The position numbers were made by a program, and so were the translations under genes. Source: Rhodobacteraceae bacterium EL129 (GTDB lineage Bacteria; Pseudomonadota; Alphaproteobacteria; Rhodobacterales; Rhodobacteraceae). From it: DNA of 64,000 bases. Of this stretch, positions 63,302 through 64,000 are shown in pieces; the stretch's first letter is position 1; each line of letters opens with the position of its first letter. The stretch is taken from positions 3,817,909 through 3,881,908 of the forward strand of contig ONZJ01000002.1 in NCBI GenBank assembly GCA_900313005.1, written 5' to 3'. The notes below the pieces were generated by a model. That model saw nothing but the letters and a program-made list of their open reading frames with translations. It searched no databases and was not told the origin of the DNA.

Positions 63302-64000
63302 ATGGACATCGCCACACGCGTGCATAATCACAAGTGGAAGATTGACCCGATCGTGCGGTCTCTGATCGACACGGATTTCTACAAGCTGCTGATGTGTCAG
63401 TCGATCTTTCGCAACAAGCCGGACACGCAGGTGAAGTTCAGCCTGATCAACCGGACCAAATCCATCCGTCTGGCTGAGCTGGTGGACGAAGGCGAGCTGC
63501 GCGAACAGCTGGATCATATCCGGTCGCTGTCGCTAAGCCGGGGCGAAAGCACCTGGATGCGCGGCAACACGTTCTACGGGCAGCGTCAGATGTTCTCGCC
63601 CGAGTTCATGGACTGGTTCGAGGGGTTGCGCCTGCCGCCCTATCACCTTGAGAAACGCGATGGACAATACGAGCTGACCTTTGAAGGGGCATGGCCCGAG
63701 GTGATGCTGTGGGAAATCCCGGCGCTTGCGGTGCTGATGGAATTGCGCAGCCGGGCTGTGCTGAATGACATGGGCAAGTTCGAACTGCAGGTGCTCTATG
63801 CGCGCGCGATGACCAAGCTGTGGGAGAAGGTTGAGTTGCTACGCCCCATTGACGGCTTGAAGGTGGCGGACTTCGGCACCCGGCGGCGTCATTCGTTTCT
63901 CTGGCAAGACTGGTGCGTGCAGGCCATGGGCGAAGGTCTGGGCGAGGCCTTCGTGGGCACCTCGAACTGCCTGATTGCCAAGAACCGTGAGGTTGAAGCG
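63302..64000 (+). CDS. pncB: Nicotinate phosphoribosyltransferase, 5' part (cut by window end)
   Basis: Makes nicotinate mononucleotide from nicotinate and PRPP for NAD. Only the first 233 residues are in the window, with no stop. The N-terminal PIVRSLIDTDFYKLLMCQSI segment, FSLINRTKSIRL and TFYGQRQMF match the family, and the phosphorylated active-site His is in FGTRRRHSFLWQ. AAGGA precedes the start at 63302. Confidence 0.93.
   Translation, partial: MDIATRVHNHKWKIDPIVRSLIDTDFYKLLMCQSIFRNKPDTQVKFSLINRTKSIRLAELVDEGELREQLDHIRSLSLSRGESTWMRGNTFYGQRQMFSPEFMDWFEGLRLPPYHLEKRDGQYELTFEGAWPEVMLWEIPALAVLMELRSRAVLNDMGKFELQVLYARAMTKLWEKVELLRPIDGLKVADFGTRRRHSFLWQDWCVQAMGEGLGEAFVGTSNCLIAKNREVEA

Noticed and set aside
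1-64000. CRISPR arrays, rRNA, tRNA, prophage and known defence systems
   Set aside because: No regularly spaced repeats, no tRNA-like or rRNA sequence, and no phage structural, integrase, restriction-modification or toxin-antitoxin gene could be recognised by eye. Divergent or small RNA genes could be missed.

Overview
The window looks like a chromosomal segment of a marine alphaproteobacterium of the Roseobacter group (Rhodobacteraceae). Supporting signs are the high G+C, dense gene packing with many ATGA overlaps, a 44-residue aa3-type cytochrome oxidase subunit IV microprotein, a DmdC-like acyl-CoA dehydrogenase, a phaA/phaB pair, Hint-domain surface proteins, IalB-type and YdcH/DUF2007 small proteins and frequent GTG/TTG starts. 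No rRNA, tRNA, IS element, prophage or CRISPR array was recognised. The genus cannot be fixed from the sequence alone.

Layout. 0-10 kb: a Rhizobium-type L-asparaginase, an IalB-like exported protein, a Sua5/TsaC tRNA-modification enzyme, an acyl-CoA dehydrogenase/metallo-hydrolase/small-protein operon, a CoxIV-like microprotein with a lipoprotein, a LOG-family protein, a PLP-dependent dehydratase and dapD. 10-20 kb: a rhodanese, two tandem Hint-domain genes, dapE with a DUF2064 glycosyltransferase, rnr, a divergent DUF1801/WYL-regulator pair and a lytic transglycosylase. 20-36 kb: an esterase, a two-TM coiled-coil protein, greA, ETF-ubiquinone oxidoreductase, a TPR protein, ispE and a polyprenyl synthase, a DUF2007/methyltransferase pair, a LysR regulator facing a 39-residue microprotein, phaB and phaA, an EAL protein, tag and rlmN. 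36-42 kb: an aminoglycoside-phosphotransferase-like protein, rpe, nitronate monooxygenase, a methyltransferase and an M20 deacylase.

42-45 kb is the unusual part. Between the M20 deacylase gene and panC, three unrelated genes for predicted exported or membrane proteins are each bracketed by a copy of the last ~110 bp of the M20 gene on the left and the last ~280 bp of panC on the right. The two internal boundaries also carry a broken piece of a leucine-rich-repeat (LRR) gene related to the intact LRR cargo. This resembles a cassette array grown by recombination on the tails of two core genes.

45-64 kb: panC/panB, a complete peptide/opine-type ABC importer operon, an exported protein overlapping an AlkX/YcaQ-type DNA glycosylase, an SDR, a gmd - fucose/colitose synthase - PLP 3-dehydratase operon that suggests a 3,6-dideoxy sugar on the cell surface, an arabinose-5-phosphate isomerase (Kdo/LPS), an SRPBCC protein, TrhO, a glutathione S-transferase, and an NAD-salvage neighbourhood (pncA, an MtfA-like peptidase, a RidA-like protein, and the start of pncB, cut by the window end).

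Most genes are ordinary core metabolism. The strongest points for follow-up are the M20-panC cassette array, the Hint pair in which one member has lost the nucleophile cysteine, the deoxysugar operon with His in place of the PLP lysine, and several palindromic operator candidates next to small genes.
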